64,000 bases of DNA from Modestobacter sp. DSM 44400. GTDB taxonomy: Bacteria; Actinomycetota; Actinomycetes; Mycobacteriales; Geodermatophilaceae. Of the stretch, positions 12,370 to 20,596 are shown one piece after another. How positions within the stretch are numbered: position 1 is the stretch's first letter; each line of letters opens with the position of its first letter. A program made the position numbers and the translations under genes. The stretch lies in contig NZ_FNOZ01000007.1 of the NCBI RefSeq assembly GCF_900107175.1, forward strand, positions 1 to 64,000, in the 5' to 3' direction. The notes beneath the pieces were generated by a model, which did no database searches, was not told the origin of the DNA, and was given only the letters and a program-made list of their open reading frames with translations.

Positions 12370-13559
12370 TGTGCATGGTCATGCCGTCGGTGTCTGACCT
12401 GTCCCGCCCGGCCCATCCGATGCCAGCGGGTGCGTCGATCACCCCTGCCGGGCAGCAGCCCGACCAGGACCCGTCGCTCGCCGTCCGCAACAACGGCGGG
12501 ACCGAGCCGACCGCGCAGCCGGCCCCGGCCGGACGGCGGGAGGCGCTGCTGCTGCTGTCCTTCGGCGGCCCGGAGGGGCACGAGGACGTGATGCCGTTCC
12601 TGGAGAACGTCACCCGCGGTCGCGGCATCCCCCGGGAGCGGCTGGCGGCGGTGGCCGAGCACTACCACCACTTCGGTGGCGTGAGCCCGATCAACGACCA
12701 GAACAAGGCGCTGATCGCGGCGGTGGAGGCCGAGTTCGCCCGCGCCGGCGTCGACGTCCCGGTGTACTGGGGCAACCGCAACTGGGCGCCCTACGTGGAG
12801 GACACCTGGCGGCAGATGGCCGAGGACGGCATCGAGCACGCCTACGTCTTCGCCACCTCCGCCTATGCCTCGTTCTCCGGCTGCCGGCAGTACCACGAGG
12901 ACGTCGCGCGGGCCCGCGTCGCCCTGGCCGCGGACCCCGCTGCCCCGGCCGGGCCGACCGCGGAGAAGCTGCCGCACTACTTCGACGCGCCCGGGTTCCT
13001 GCAGGCCAACGCCGAGGCGCTGGCCGCCGCGCTGGCGCAGCTGCCCGACGACGTCCGGGACACTGCCCGGCTGGTCGCCACGGCGCACAGCATCCCCGAC
13101 GTGATGGCCGCCGTGGCCGGGCCGGACGGCGGGTCCTACCAGGCCGAGCTGAGACGCGCCGCCCAACTGGTCGTGGATGCGGCCGCGCCGGGGCGCCCGT
13201 TCGACCTGGTGTGGCAGAGCCGCAGCGGCCCGCCGTCGGTGCCGTGGCTGGAACCCGACGTCAACGACCACCTCCGTGCACTGGCCGAGGCGGGGGAGAA
13301 GGCCGTGGTGGTCTTCCCGATCGGCTTCGTCAGCGACCACCTCGAGGTGATCTGGGACCTCGACAACGAGGCCGAGGAGACCGCCGGTGAGCTCGGGCTG
13401 AGCTTCATGCGGGCGGCGACGGCGGGGACCCACCCGGCGTTCGTGGCCACCGTGCGCGGGCTGGTGCAGGAGCGTCGGGCCGGCGGAGCGCCGCGGCTGG
13501 GCACCAACTGCCCGGCGTCCTGCTGCTTTGCACAGCGACCCACCCGACCTGACGCCTGA
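12369..13559 (+). CDS. hemH: Ferrochelatase (coproporphyrin III / protoporphyrin type)
   Basis: It inserts ferrous iron into the porphyrin. About 396 aa, with a ~55-residue Pro/Gln-rich N-terminal extension before the conserved ALLLLSFGGPEGHEDVMPFL; a later true start is possible but no better ribosome site is obvious. Conserved blocks are HYHHFGGVSPIN, VYWGNRNWAPYVEDT, the ATAHSIPDVM region carrying the catalytic His, and WQSRSGPP. The C-terminus NCPASCCFAQRP together with an internal Cys (SGCRQYHED) matches the [2Fe-2S]-liganding cysteines of actinobacterial ferrochelatases. In Actinobacteria this family normally uses coproporphyrin III. Translationally coupled to inhA. Confidence 0.9.
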   Translation: MCMVMPSVSDLSRPAHPMPAGASITPAGQQPDQDPSLAVRNNGGTEPTAQPAPAGRREALLLLSFGGPEGHEDVMPFLENVTRGRGIPRERLAAVAEHYHHFGGVSPINDQNKALIAAVEAEFARAGVDVPVYWGNRNWAPYVEDTWRQMAEDGIEHAYVFATSAYASFSGCRQYHEDVARARVALAADPAAPAGPTAEKLPHYFDAPGFLQANAEALAAALAQLPDDVRDTARLVATAHSIPDVMAAVAGPDGGSYQAELRRAAQLVVDAAAPGRPFDLVWQSRSGPPSVPWLEPDVNDHLRALAEAGEKAVVVFPIGFVSDHLEVIWDLDNEAEETAGELGLSFMRAATAGTHPAFVATVRGLVQERRAGGAPRLGTNCPASCCFAQRPTRPDA

Positions 13560-13572
13560 GCTCGGAGAGGCT

Positions 13573-13622
13573 GCTCTTGCGGTGTTACTGCCGCTCTTGC
13601 AGTGCTGCAACACCGCAAGAGC
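13573..13622. terminator. Strong 14-bp palindrome between convergent genes
   Basis: GCTCTTGCGGTGTT (13573-13586) and its exact complement (13609-13622) flank a 22-nt loop that repeats GCTCTTGC. It lies 14 bp after hemH and 28 bp before the end of the opposing gene, so it probably serves as a bidirectional terminator. No U-tract follows. Confidence 0.65.
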
Positions 13623-13649
13623 AGGGGCAACAGCGCAGAAGTGGGCGCC

Positions 13650-14387
13650 CTATCGCGGAACCCAGTTGTAGGCGGCCACGGTCGCCTCCCGGACGGCGTC
13701 CGCCAGCGGGCGCAGCGCGTCGTCGCGGGCCGCGGCCTGCGCATGGGTGACCGCAGCACCGGGGGCGTCGGCCACGGCGAGGTCCAGCACCTGGGCCAGC
13801 CGCTGCGCCCGGCCGAGCATCGACAGGGCCAGTGGGTCGTGATCGGGCGGCAGCCCCGGCGCACTGATCGTCTTCGCCAGCCCCGCCAGCAGCGCGGGCA
13901 CCTCGGGGTTCCAGCGGGCCAGGTCCAGCGACACCAGCGTCCGCGCGGCGTCGCCGACGGCCAGGTCCAGCGCGCCGGAGGTCTGCCGCAGGGTGCCCTC
14001 CACCGGTGGGGCGGCCGGCGCCGCGCCGTCCAGGGGGACGGCGGTCCAGGAGACGGCCTCCGGTCCCAGGTCCTCGGGGACCAGGGCCACCCGGTCGCCG
14101 ACGGCGAGCTGCCCGGCCTCCAGCGCCAGCGCCACCAGCCCGGGCACCGCGGACAGCCCGCGGACGTCGCCGGGCACCGGCAGCACCAGTCGCAGCCGCC
14201 GCTCGCCCAGGCCGCGCAGCGCGCTCAGCGCCCAGCCCAGCGGCACGGCCTCGGTGGTGGCGGGGAGACCGACCACCCGGTGGGCGGTGTCGCCGAGGAG
14301 CGCGTCGAGGGCCTCGTCGTAGGAGGTCCGTCCGGTGAGCCAGGCGGTCGCCCAGACAGCGAAACGGCCGGCGGGGTAGTCGTGCAC
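13650..14387 (-). CDS. Conserved actinobacterial protein of unknown function
   Basis: A 245-aa protein from GTG 14387, opening MHDYPAGRFAVWATAWLTGR then TSYDEALDAL. It is Ala/Leu-rich with no signal peptide or membrane span, and no catalytic motif that I recognise. The high GC at third codon positions and the continuous frame make it a real gene. It runs convergent to hemH and divergent from nfeD, so neighbours give no clue. Confidence 0.65.
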   Translation of the reverse strand: MHDYPAGRFAVWATAWLTGRTSYDEALDALLGDTAHRVVGLPATTEAVPLGWALSALRGLGERRLRLVLPVPGDVRGLSAVPGLVALALEAGQLAVGDRVALVPEDLGPEAVSWTAVPLDGAAPAAPPVEGTLRQTSGALDLAVGDAARTLVSLDLARWNPEVPALLAGLAKTISAPGLPPDHDPLALSMLGRAQRLAQVLDLAVADAPGAAVTHAQAAARDDALRPLADAVREATVAAYNWVPR

Positions 14388-14470
14388 GACTGTCGAGGCT
14401 ACGACGCGGCCGCCACCCCGCCGGGCGCGCGTCGGGCCCCGCGCACACGCAGCCGTGCCAGACTGCCGAC

Positions 14471-14908
14471 GTGGGTGCCTGGTTGCTCTGGTTGATCGCC
14501 GGCGGGCTCTTCGCCGCCGGTGAGCTCGCGAGCTTGGACCTCGTGCTGCTCATGTTCGCCGGCGGCGCCCTGGGCGGGATGGCGGTCGCGCTCGTCGGCC
14601 TGGCGGCCCCGATCCAGATCGCGGCCTTCATCGTGGTCTCGGTGGGCCTACTGGTGCTCATCCGCCCGATCGCCGTGCGGCACCTGGTGAACCGCACCCC
14701 GGAGCAGATCGACGGCGTGGCCGTCTACGTGGGCCGGACAGCAGTGGTCACCGAGCGCGTCGACCATCGGCGCGGCCGCATCACCATGGGCGCCGACGTC
14801 TGGAGCGCCCGGAGCGAGTACGAGGGGCAGGTGTTCGAGGTCGGCGAGAAGGTCCGGATCATGGAGTTGGACGGCCCCACCGCCCTCGTCGCCGACGCGC
14901 TGGAGTGA
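14471..14908 (+). CDS. NfeD-like membrane protein
   Basis: 145 aa: an N-terminal hydrophobic region with two or three helices (WLLWLIAGGLFAAGEL and AAPIQIAAFIVVSVGLLVL) followed by a small OB-fold-like C-terminal domain (QIDGVAVYVGRTAVVTERVD, EVGEKVRIMELDGPTALV). This is the short NfeD1b type that partners SPFH/stomatin proteins; the next gene, 123 bp downstream, encodes exactly such a partner. The GTG lies with no obvious ribosome site, so it may be leaderless. Confidence 0.85.
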   Translation: MGAWLLWLIAGGLFAAGELASLDLVLLMFAGGALGGMAVALVGLAAPIQIAAFIVVSVGLLVLIRPIAVRHLVNRTPEQIDGVAVYVGRTAVVTERVDHRRGRITMGADVWSARSEYEGQVFEVGEKVRIMELDGPTALVADALE

Positions 14909-15031
14909 CCGTCTGCCCCAGCTCGACCACCGCGATCGGGTGACGCGGTGCCGGGAGGCTGACCGGCACCGTGAGAAGAGAGGATCATCGGAACTCCGCA
15001 CCATCCTCCGAGGAGACGGAGACCGACTCCC

Positions 15032-16276
15032 GTGACACCCGCACTGATCGCCCTCATCGTGATCGCCGCGCTCGTGATCCTCGTCCTCGCCCGGAGCGTG
15101 ACGATCGTGCCCCAGGCCCAGGCCAAGGTGATCGAACGGCTGGGTCGGTACAGCCGCACGCTCTCGCCGGGGCTGGCGCTGCTGGTGCCCTTCGTCGACC
15201 GGGTCCGCGCCACCATCGACCTGCGCGAGCAGGTCATCTCCTTTCCGCCGCAGCCGGTGATCACCGCCGACAACCTGCAGGTGGGCATCGACACGGTCCT
15301 GTACTTTCAGGTCACCGATCCCCGGCTGGCCGTGTACGGGATCGCGAACTACATCACCGGCATGGAGCAGCTGACCACCACGACCCTGCGCAACGTCGTC
15401 GGCGGGCTGAACCTGGAGGGCGCACTCACCGGCCGGGACGGCATCAACTCCCAGCTCCGCGAGGTGCTCGACGGCACCACCGGCCCGTGGGGGCTGCGGG
15501 TCGCCCGGGTGGAGATCAAGGCGATCGACCCGCCGGCGTCGATCCAGGACTCCATGGAGAAGCAGATGCGGGCCGACCGCGACAAGCGGGCGGTCATCCT
15601 CACCGCCGAGGGCCAGCGGCAGTCGGCCATCACGACCGCCGAGGGGCAGAAGGCCTCGGCGATCCTGTCGGCCGAGGGCAAGAAGCAGGCCGCCATCCTG
15701 GAGGCCGAGGCCGAACGGCAGAGCCGGATCCTGCGCGCCGAGGGTGAGCGCGCGGCGCTGTTCCTGCAGGCACAGGGCCAGGCCAAGTCGATCGAGACGG
15801 TCTTCCAGGCCATCCACGACGGGAAGCCGGACTCCGGGCTGCTGGCCTACCAGTACCTGCAGACGCTGCCGAAGATCGCCCAGGGCGACGCCAACAAGAT
15901 GTGGATCGTCCCCAGCGAGTTCAGCAAGGCGCTCGAGGGGCTGTCCCGGCTCGGTGGCGCGGACGGCGGCGAGGGGCGGTCCTGGATGGACGTCGACGCG
16001 CCGTCCGCAGCCGGGAATGGCTCCGCGAACGGCTCGGCAGCCACCGCTGCCCCAGCCCCGGCGACCTCGCTGGACACCAGCACCTGGTTCGAGTCGCAGC
16101 TCCCGCCGGCGGCTGAGCAGCCGGAGGCCAGGATCGAGATGACGAGCATCGGCGTCCAGCCCAGCCTGCCCACGCCCGGGGTAGCGACTCCGCCGCCGCT
16201 GTCGGAGGTCACCCGGGACGTGCAGCAGTCCGCCGGGTACCCGCCACTCGAGGACCCGCCGCAACTGCAGCAGTAG
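15032..16276 (+). CDS. SPFH/band 7 (stomatin-like, QmcA-type) membrane protein
   Basis: 414 aa from GTG 15032, preceded by a GAGGAGACGGAG ribosome site. One N-terminal membrane helix (ALIALIVIAALVILVLA), then the SPFH domain (VPQAQAKVIERLGRYSRTLS, IDLREQVISFPPQPVITADN, TTLRNVVGGLNLEG) and a long helical region of repeated AEGQ/AEGK units (about 190-250), typical of flotillin/stomatin coiled coils. The C-terminal ~100 residues are Pro/Ala/Ser-rich. These proteins form membrane microdomain assemblies with NfeD partners; the NfeD gene lies directly upstream. Confidence 0.9.
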   Translation: MTPALIALIVIAALVILVLARSVTIVPQAQAKVIERLGRYSRTLSPGLALLVPFVDRVRATIDLREQVISFPPQPVITADNLQVGIDTVLYFQVTDPRLAVYGIANYITGMEQLTTTTLRNVVGGLNLEGALTGRDGINSQLREVLDGTTGPWGLRVARVEIKAIDPPASIQDSMEKQMRADRDKRAVILTAEGQRQSAITTAEGQKASAILSAEGKKQAAILEAEAERQSRILRAEGERAALFLQAQGQAKSIETVFQAIHDGKPDSGLLAYQYLQTLPKIAQGDANKMWIVPSEFSKALEGLSRLGGADGGEGRSWMDVDAPSAAGNGSANGSAATAAPAPATSLDTSTWFESQLPPAAEQPEARIEMTSIGVQPSLPTPGVATPPPLSEVTRDVQQSAGYPPLEDPPQLQQ

Positions 16277-16289
16277 GCCCGACGACGAG

Positions 16290-16322
16290 ACGGCCGGCTC
16301 CCCGGGAAGGGGAGCCGGCCGT
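16290..16322. terminator. Bidirectional terminator between SPFH gene and sigF
   Basis: Perfect 14-bp stem ACGGCCGGCTCCCC with a 5-nt loop, between two convergent genes (ends at 16276 and 16346). Confidence 0.8.
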
Positions 16323-16345
16323 ACATCGTGCGGAGGACCGCGTGC

Positions 16346-17374
16346 TCAGTCCTTCAGCAGCCCCTCGCGGAGCTTGGCCAGCGTCTGGCTAAGCAGCCGG
16401 GAGACGTGCATCTGGGAGATGCCGATGTCCGCTGCGATCTGCGACTGCGTCATGTTCCCGAAGAAGCGCAGGATCAGGATGCGCCGTTCCCGCGCCGGGA
16501 TGGTGGCCAGCAGGGGCTGCAACGACTCCCGGTACTCCACGCCCTCCAGCGCGGCGTCCTCCTCGCCGAGGGTGGCCGCCAGCGTGGGGGAGTCCTCCTC
16601 CCCGGACAGCCGTTCGTCCAGCGAGCTGCTGCGGTAGGCGTTGGCCACCGCCAGGCCCTCGAGGACTTCGGCCCGGGGGATGCCCAGGTGCTCGGCCAGC
16701 TCGCTCGGGTTGGGCGCGTGACCGTTCTTCTGGGCCAGCTCGCTCACCGCGGCGTTCAGCGACAGGTGCAGCTCCTGCAGCCGCCGAGGCACCCGCACCG
16801 ACCAGCCCTGGTCCCGGAAGTGCCGCTTGATCTCCCCGGTGATGGTCGGCACCGCGAAGGACAGGAACTCCACGCCGCGGGTGGGATCGAACCGGTCGAT
16901 GGCGGCGATGAGACCCAGCGTGCCCACCTGCAGCAGGTCGTCGAAGGGCTCACCGCGGTTGCTGAACCGGCGAGCGAAGTGCCGGACCAGCGGCAGGTGC
17001 TCCTCGACCAGGATCTCGCGCAGCCGCTCCCGCCGCGGGTCGCCCTTCTCCAGGGTGGCCAGCTCGGCGAACAGCGGCGCGGTGCGCTCTGCCCGGCTGC
17101 GGTTCTCCGACAGCGGCGGTGCCGCGGCCGGCGTATCGACGGCCTCCTCGGCCGGTACCTCGGCCGGCAGGGGGATGGGCGTGCCCGCCGCTGCGTCGCC
17201 GGGCTGGCGGGCCTCGGGGACGCCGGCGGCGACCGAGGGAACGCCGGCGGCGACCGAGGGAACGCCGGCGTCGAGGGCGACCGGCGCCGGCTCGGCCGGC
17301 CGGGCGTTCTCAGCGGCACCGAGGACGGGGATGTCGTCCGTGGCCGGCTGACGTGCGGCAGCCGACCGGGTCAC
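16346..17374 (-). CDS. sigF: RNA polymerase sigma factor, SigB/SigF/SigG type (sigma-70 group 3)
   Basis: It directs transcription of a stress or stationary-phase regulon. 342 aa; the first ~95 residues are a Pro/Ala low-complexity extension containing the near-perfect repeat GVPSVAAGVPSVAAGVP. The sigma body follows: region 2 (LVRHFARRFSNRGEPFDDLL, QVGTLGLIAAIDRFDP), region 3 (GEIKRHFRDQGWSVRVPRRL) and region 4 HTH (MTQSQIAADIGISQMHVSRL). Its GTG overlaps the stop of the anti-sigma gene (GTGA), so sigma and anti-sigma are made together and activity should depend on partner switching. Confidence 0.9.
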   Translation of the reverse strand: MTRSAAARQPATDDIPVLGAAENARPAEPAPVALDAGVPSVAAGVPSVAAGVPEARQPGDAAAGTPIPLPAEVPAEEAVDTPAAAPPLSENRSRAERTAPLFAELATLEKGDPRRERLREILVEEHLPLVRHFARRFSNRGEPFDDLLQVGTLGLIAAIDRFDPTRGVEFLSFAVPTITGEIKRHFRDQGWSVRVPRRLQELHLSLNAAVSELAQKNGHAPNPSELAEHLGIPRAEVLEGLAVANAYRSSSLDERLSGEEDSPTLAATLGEEDAALEGVEYRESLQPLLATIPARERRILILRFFGNMTQSQIAADIGISQMHVSRLLSQTLAKLREGLLKD

Positions 17375-17865
17375 CGTGCGACCGACACGTCGTGGTGAGG
17401 CTGCTCCACGGCCGCGCTGGGAGAGTGGCGACGGAGGTACTTGGCCAGCGCGATGCAGGCGACGGGGGAGGCGCTGCCGTCCCCGGCGGGCACCGTGGCC
17501 TGCGTGCTCGGGCCGGCGTCCACCGAGTCGACCAGCGTGTGCAGCACGGCCCAGCCGAAGCCGTCGCGCGAGACGTCCGTGCCCTCCGTGGTGGGCACCC
17601 AGGCGTCGATCCGCAGGGCGTCGCGGGAGGCCTCGAAGACCACTGTCAGCGGACTGTCGCTCAGGGCCACGGCGGCCAGCGTCGCGCAGGCCTCGTCGAC
17701 GGCGAGGCGGAGGTCCTCCACCGCGTCGAGGTCGAAGTCCATCCGCATGGCCAGGTCACCGGCCATCGCCCGCACCGCGGGCAGTTGGGTCGGCGAAGTG
17801 GGGACGCGCAGTTCCAGCCGCTCCGCACGCCGCTCGGCGGCGGGCGCGCCCGTAGTGTCGACCAT
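17371..17865 (-). CDS. rsbW: Anti-sigma factor, RsbW-type ATP-binding kinase
   Basis: This 164-aa GHKL-type protein is expected to bind and hold the co-encoded sigma factor and to phosphorylate a STAS antagonist. The N-box is seen in LRLAVDEACATL (Glu at about 58) and a glycine-containing lid in RDGFGWAVLHTLVDSV. ATG 17865 follows GAAGGAG by 10 nt. A STAS-domain antagonist candidate lies nearby at 19238-19636 beyond the topoisomerase gene, although it is not in the same operon. Confidence 0.85.
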   Translation of the reverse strand: MVDTTGAPAAERRAERLELRVPTSPTQLPAVRAMAGDLAMRMDFDLDAVEDLRLAVDEACATLAAVALSDSPLTVVFEASRDALRIDAWVPTTEGTDVSRDGFGWAVLHTLVDSVDAGPSTQATVPAGDGSASPVACIALAKYLRRHSPSAAVEQPHHDVSVAR

Positions 17866-18161
17866 CCGTCGTCTGCTCCTTCGTCAGCACCGCGCCCCCG
17901 GGGCGGGGACGGGCCCGTTCATCATCGCGCACGCGCCGGCCGGCCCGGTCCGGAGCACGACCGAGAGCCGCTGCCCCGCCGGGACACGACAACCCGGAGT
18001 GCCCGGGGGCGCCCGGCGGGAAACGCAGTGCCGACGCGATATGCGCGGCTGCGGATGGAGGCAAACCTCCGATCTGCGATCCCCGTCCCGCGGTGGTCCC
18101 GGGCGGGGAATGGCGACCGCCGCGGGGTTTGAGCCCGCTGGGCCGAGCACATCTGAGCGGG

Positions 18162-19169
18162 GTGAGACTGCGGCGGAGCGACGTACACGCACCGGGCTGG
18201 ACCCGGCGACGGGCGGGGCGGGGGTTCGCCTACTACGACAGCGACAGCGTGCTTCTCAAGGACGACCGGGTGGACCGCATCAAGGCGCTGGCCGTCCCGC
18301 CGGCCTGGAATGACGTGTGGATCTGCCCGTGGCCCAACGGCCACATCCAGGCCGTGGGCACCGACGCGGCCGGACGCCGGCAGTACCGCTACCACGACCA
18401 GTGGCGGCTGAAGCGGGACGCCGCCAAGCACGAGCGGGTGTTGGAGATCTCCCACCAGCTGCCCGACGTCCGGGACGCGGTGGTCACGGCTCTGCGCACC
18501 CGCGGGCTGAACCGGGAGCGGGTGCTGGCCTGCGGCGTCCGGCTGCTCGACCTCGGGGCGTTCCGGGTGGGCAGCGAGCAGTACGCCGAGGACAACGGCA
18601 CCTTCGGGCTGGCCACGCTGCGCCGCGAGCACGTCGAGGTCCGCGGTGAACGCGTCTTCTTCCACTACACGGCCAAGGGCGGCATCGACCGTGAGCTGGA
18701 GCTCGTCGACCGGCCCACCGCCACTGTGGTGCGCCAGCTGCTGGAGCGGCCGGCCGAGCAGGGCGACGACCTGCTGGGCTACCCGCTGGCCTGCGGCAGT
18801 TGGCATGACGTGACCAGCGACGAGGTCAACGCCTACCTCAAGGAGATCAGCGGCGCAGAGATCACCGCGAAGGACTTCCGCACCTGGACGGCGACGGTGA
18901 TGATGGCCGCCACCCTGGCCGAGACGCCACCGCCGACCAGCCGCACCGCACGCAAAAAGGTGGTCCGGCAGGCCTATGTGAAGGTCTCCGAGCAGCTGGG
19001 CAACACCCCCGCGGTGTGCAAGGCCAGCTACGTCGACCCGCGGGTGGTCGATCGGTTCGAGCACGGCGAGACCATCGCCGAGTCCCTCAGCGAAGCCTCC
19101 CAGGCTCCCGACGACCGAACCGCCCAGCGGACCGTCGAGGCCGCGGTCTGTGCCCTGCTGAGCGCCTGA
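18162..19169 (+). CDS. Type IB DNA topoisomerase (poxvirus-like)
   Basis: It relaxes supercoils through a 3'-phosphotyrosyl intermediate. Starting at GTG 18162 the product is 335 aa and opens MRLRRSDVHAPGWTRRRAGR then GFAYYDSD, the usual start of bacterial TopIB. Further blocks are RIKALAVPPAWNDVWICPWP, HIQAVGTDAAGRRQYRYHDQ, KDFRTWTATV and the active-site Tyr at about 290 in CKASYVDPRV. Upstream in-frame sequence (from 18093) lacks family resemblance. It lies between two stress-sigma regulatory genes, and such enzymes are sporadic in radiation- and desiccation-tolerant bacteria. Confidence 0.9.
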   Translation: MRLRRSDVHAPGWTRRRAGRGFAYYDSDSVLLKDDRVDRIKALAVPPAWNDVWICPWPNGHIQAVGTDAAGRRQYRYHDQWRLKRDAAKHERVLEISHQLPDVRDAVVTALRTRGLNRERVLACGVRLLDLGAFRVGSEQYAEDNGTFGLATLRREHVEVRGERVFFHYTAKGGIDRELELVDRPTATVVRQLLERPAEQGDDLLGYPLACGSWHDVTSDEVNAYLKEISGAEITAKDFRTWTATVMMAATLAETPPPTSRTARKKVVRQAYVKVSEQLGNTPAVCKASYVDPRVVDRFEHGETIAESLSEASQAPDDRTAQRTVEAAVCALLSA

Positions 19170-19177
19170 GTCGGATA

Positions 19178-19215
19178 GCACGACGGCGCCCCGCCGAGGC
19201 GGGGCGCCGTCGTGC
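19178..19215. terminator. Bidirectional terminator, 17-18 bp stem
   Basis: GCACGACGGCGCCCCGCC and its exact complement form an almost loopless hairpin between the convergent topoisomerase and STAS genes. Confidence 0.85.
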
Positions 19216-19237
19216 CCTGGTGCGGGTGAGCCTGAGG

Positions 19238-19636
19238 TCAGCTCTTGTCGCCGATCCTGAACAGGTCGATCAGGCCGGTGACCTCCAGGGGGCGGGTCAC
19301 GGCGCGGGTGTTCGCCACCAGCCGCAGACCGACGTCCCGCGAGCGGGCCGACTTCTGCGTCTCGACGAGCACGGCCAGCCCGGCCGAGCCCAGGAACTGG
19401 ACGCCGCACAGGTCGATGACCAGCTCGGTGGGCTGCTGCTCCAGCTGGGTGTCCAGCGAGGCGCGCAGCACGGGGGCGGTGAAGGTGTCGACCTCGCCGA
19501 CGACCGTCACGGTGACCGTGCCGTCACCATCGTTGGACGTCGACAGCGTAATCACGTCGTCGAAGGGCGCTTCGGCGACGTCGGAGGGGGCGGACACGTC
19601 GCGCGTTCCCTCGGCGGGCAGATCAGATGAGGTCAC
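19238..19636 (-). CDS. STAS-domain anti-sigma factor antagonist (RsbV-like)
   Basis: 132 aa with a ~28-residue acidic/Ser leader and then a STAS fold: VTVTVVGEVDTFTAPVLRAS, ELVIDLCGVQFLGSAGLAVL. Ser84 in LGSAGL is the expected phosphorylation site used by RsbW-type kinases. GTG 19636 has a GAGAGGAG ribosome site. In the partner-switch scheme the dephosphorylated form sequesters the anti-sigma factor and frees the sigma factor; the candidate kinase is encoded 1.4 kb away. A phosphatase that could dephosphorylate it is encoded at 35752-37422. That connection is inference. Confidence 0.88.
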   Translation of the reverse strand: MTSSDLPAEGTRDVSAPSDVAEAPFDDVITLSTSNDGDGTVTVTVVGEVDTFTAPVLRASLDTQLEQQPTELVIDLCGVQFLGSAGLAVLVETQKSARSRDVGLRLVANTRAVTRPLEVTGLIDLFRIGDKS

Positions 19637-19859
19637 GGACTGCAGCTCCTCTCAGGGGCGGTGCTCCTGGGTACCCGTTCGACGGACAGGGTACTGCTGC
19701 ACCCCGCACCGACCGACCGTCGCCCTGGACACCGCCGGACACGCACACGGCCCACCCGGTCGTCCGGGCGGGCCGACGGCTGGCTGCTCAACCGTAGCGC
19801 CCAACGTAGTTGAGCGCTGATCAACGCACCACTCAGCCGCCAGCAGCCCCCGGGCCGGT

Positions 19860-20399
19860 TCAGCCGTCGGTGACGTGCATGGCCCGATCCTCGGGCCCCT
19901 CGCCGCCGGTCGGCGCCTCGCCGGTGGCGATCACGTCGTCCTTCACGGTGTCGGTGCCGGAGTCGTCGCCGCGGTCGGTGTCGACGTCCTGGTCCAGCTG
20001 CGGGACCGTGCGCTCGGCGGACTCGGCGGACTCGGCGGCGCGCACGTCGCCGAGTCCGCCGACGTCGGGCTCCTCCCGGTCCAGCCGGCCGGACAGCGAC
20101 TCGCCCTCGGCCTGCTCCTCGGCGGTCGTGCCGACGTCGACGCTGGCGCGTGCCCGCTCCCCGGGGACCGGCGCGAACTCGGGGTCCTCGGCCAGTGCCT
20201 CCGTGGGGTGGTCGTCGTCGGCGATGTCGGGCACGCCATCGTCCTCGTAGGAGATGTCCCGGGCGGTCTGGCCCTCGGCTCCGTTGGTGCCGGGGCGGCG
20301 GCGGTCATGTGTCCCGGTGAGGCCACGCTCGTCGTCGGGGAACTCCGCGTCGTTCGCGGCGGAGTCGACCGCCGCCCGGTCCGGGTCCAGCTCGGTCAT
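19860..20399 (-). CDS. DUF5709-type acidic protein
   Basis: A 179-aa, strongly acidic, probably disordered protein from ATG 20399, preceded by GGAGG at 9 nt. The segments SYEDDGVPDIADDDHPTEAL, GESLSGRLDREEPDVGGLGD and QLDQDVDTDRGDDSGTDTVK match the actinobacterial DUF5709 pattern as I recall it. There is no catalytic motif. Family members are often stress-induced; the position in a region of sigma-factor regulators and Ku fits, but the role is unknown. Confidence 0.75.
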   Translation of the reverse strand: MTELDPDRAAVDSAANDAEFPDDERGLTGTHDRRRPGTNGAEGQTARDISYEDDGVPDIADDDHPTEALAEDPEFAPVPGERARASVDVGTTAEEQAEGESLSGRLDREEPDVGGLGDVRAAESAESAERTVPQLDQDVDTDRGDDSGTDTVKDDVIATGEAPTGGEGPEDRAMHVTDG

Positions 20400-20596
20400 G
20401 GGGTGTGCCTCCGTTCTGCGTGCGGGGTTCCTCACACGCTCGACCGTCCAGGTGCGACGGGTGGAGCCGGTCGGATGACCGGCGTCGTGATCACCGCCCT
20501 ACCCGCGGGCCCGGCGGGCATGCGTGAGTCCCGTCGCGGCGGTGGGCATGGCTCCGCATGGGCATGGCTCCGTGTCGGCAGGGGTAGCGGGGCGGC

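Noticed and set aside
18030-18150. tRNA-like T-arm on the minus strand (GCGGG-CTCAAAC-CCCGC) upstream of the topoisomerase gene
   Set aside because: No matching acceptor, D or anticodon arms can be built around it, so it is not a tRNA gene.
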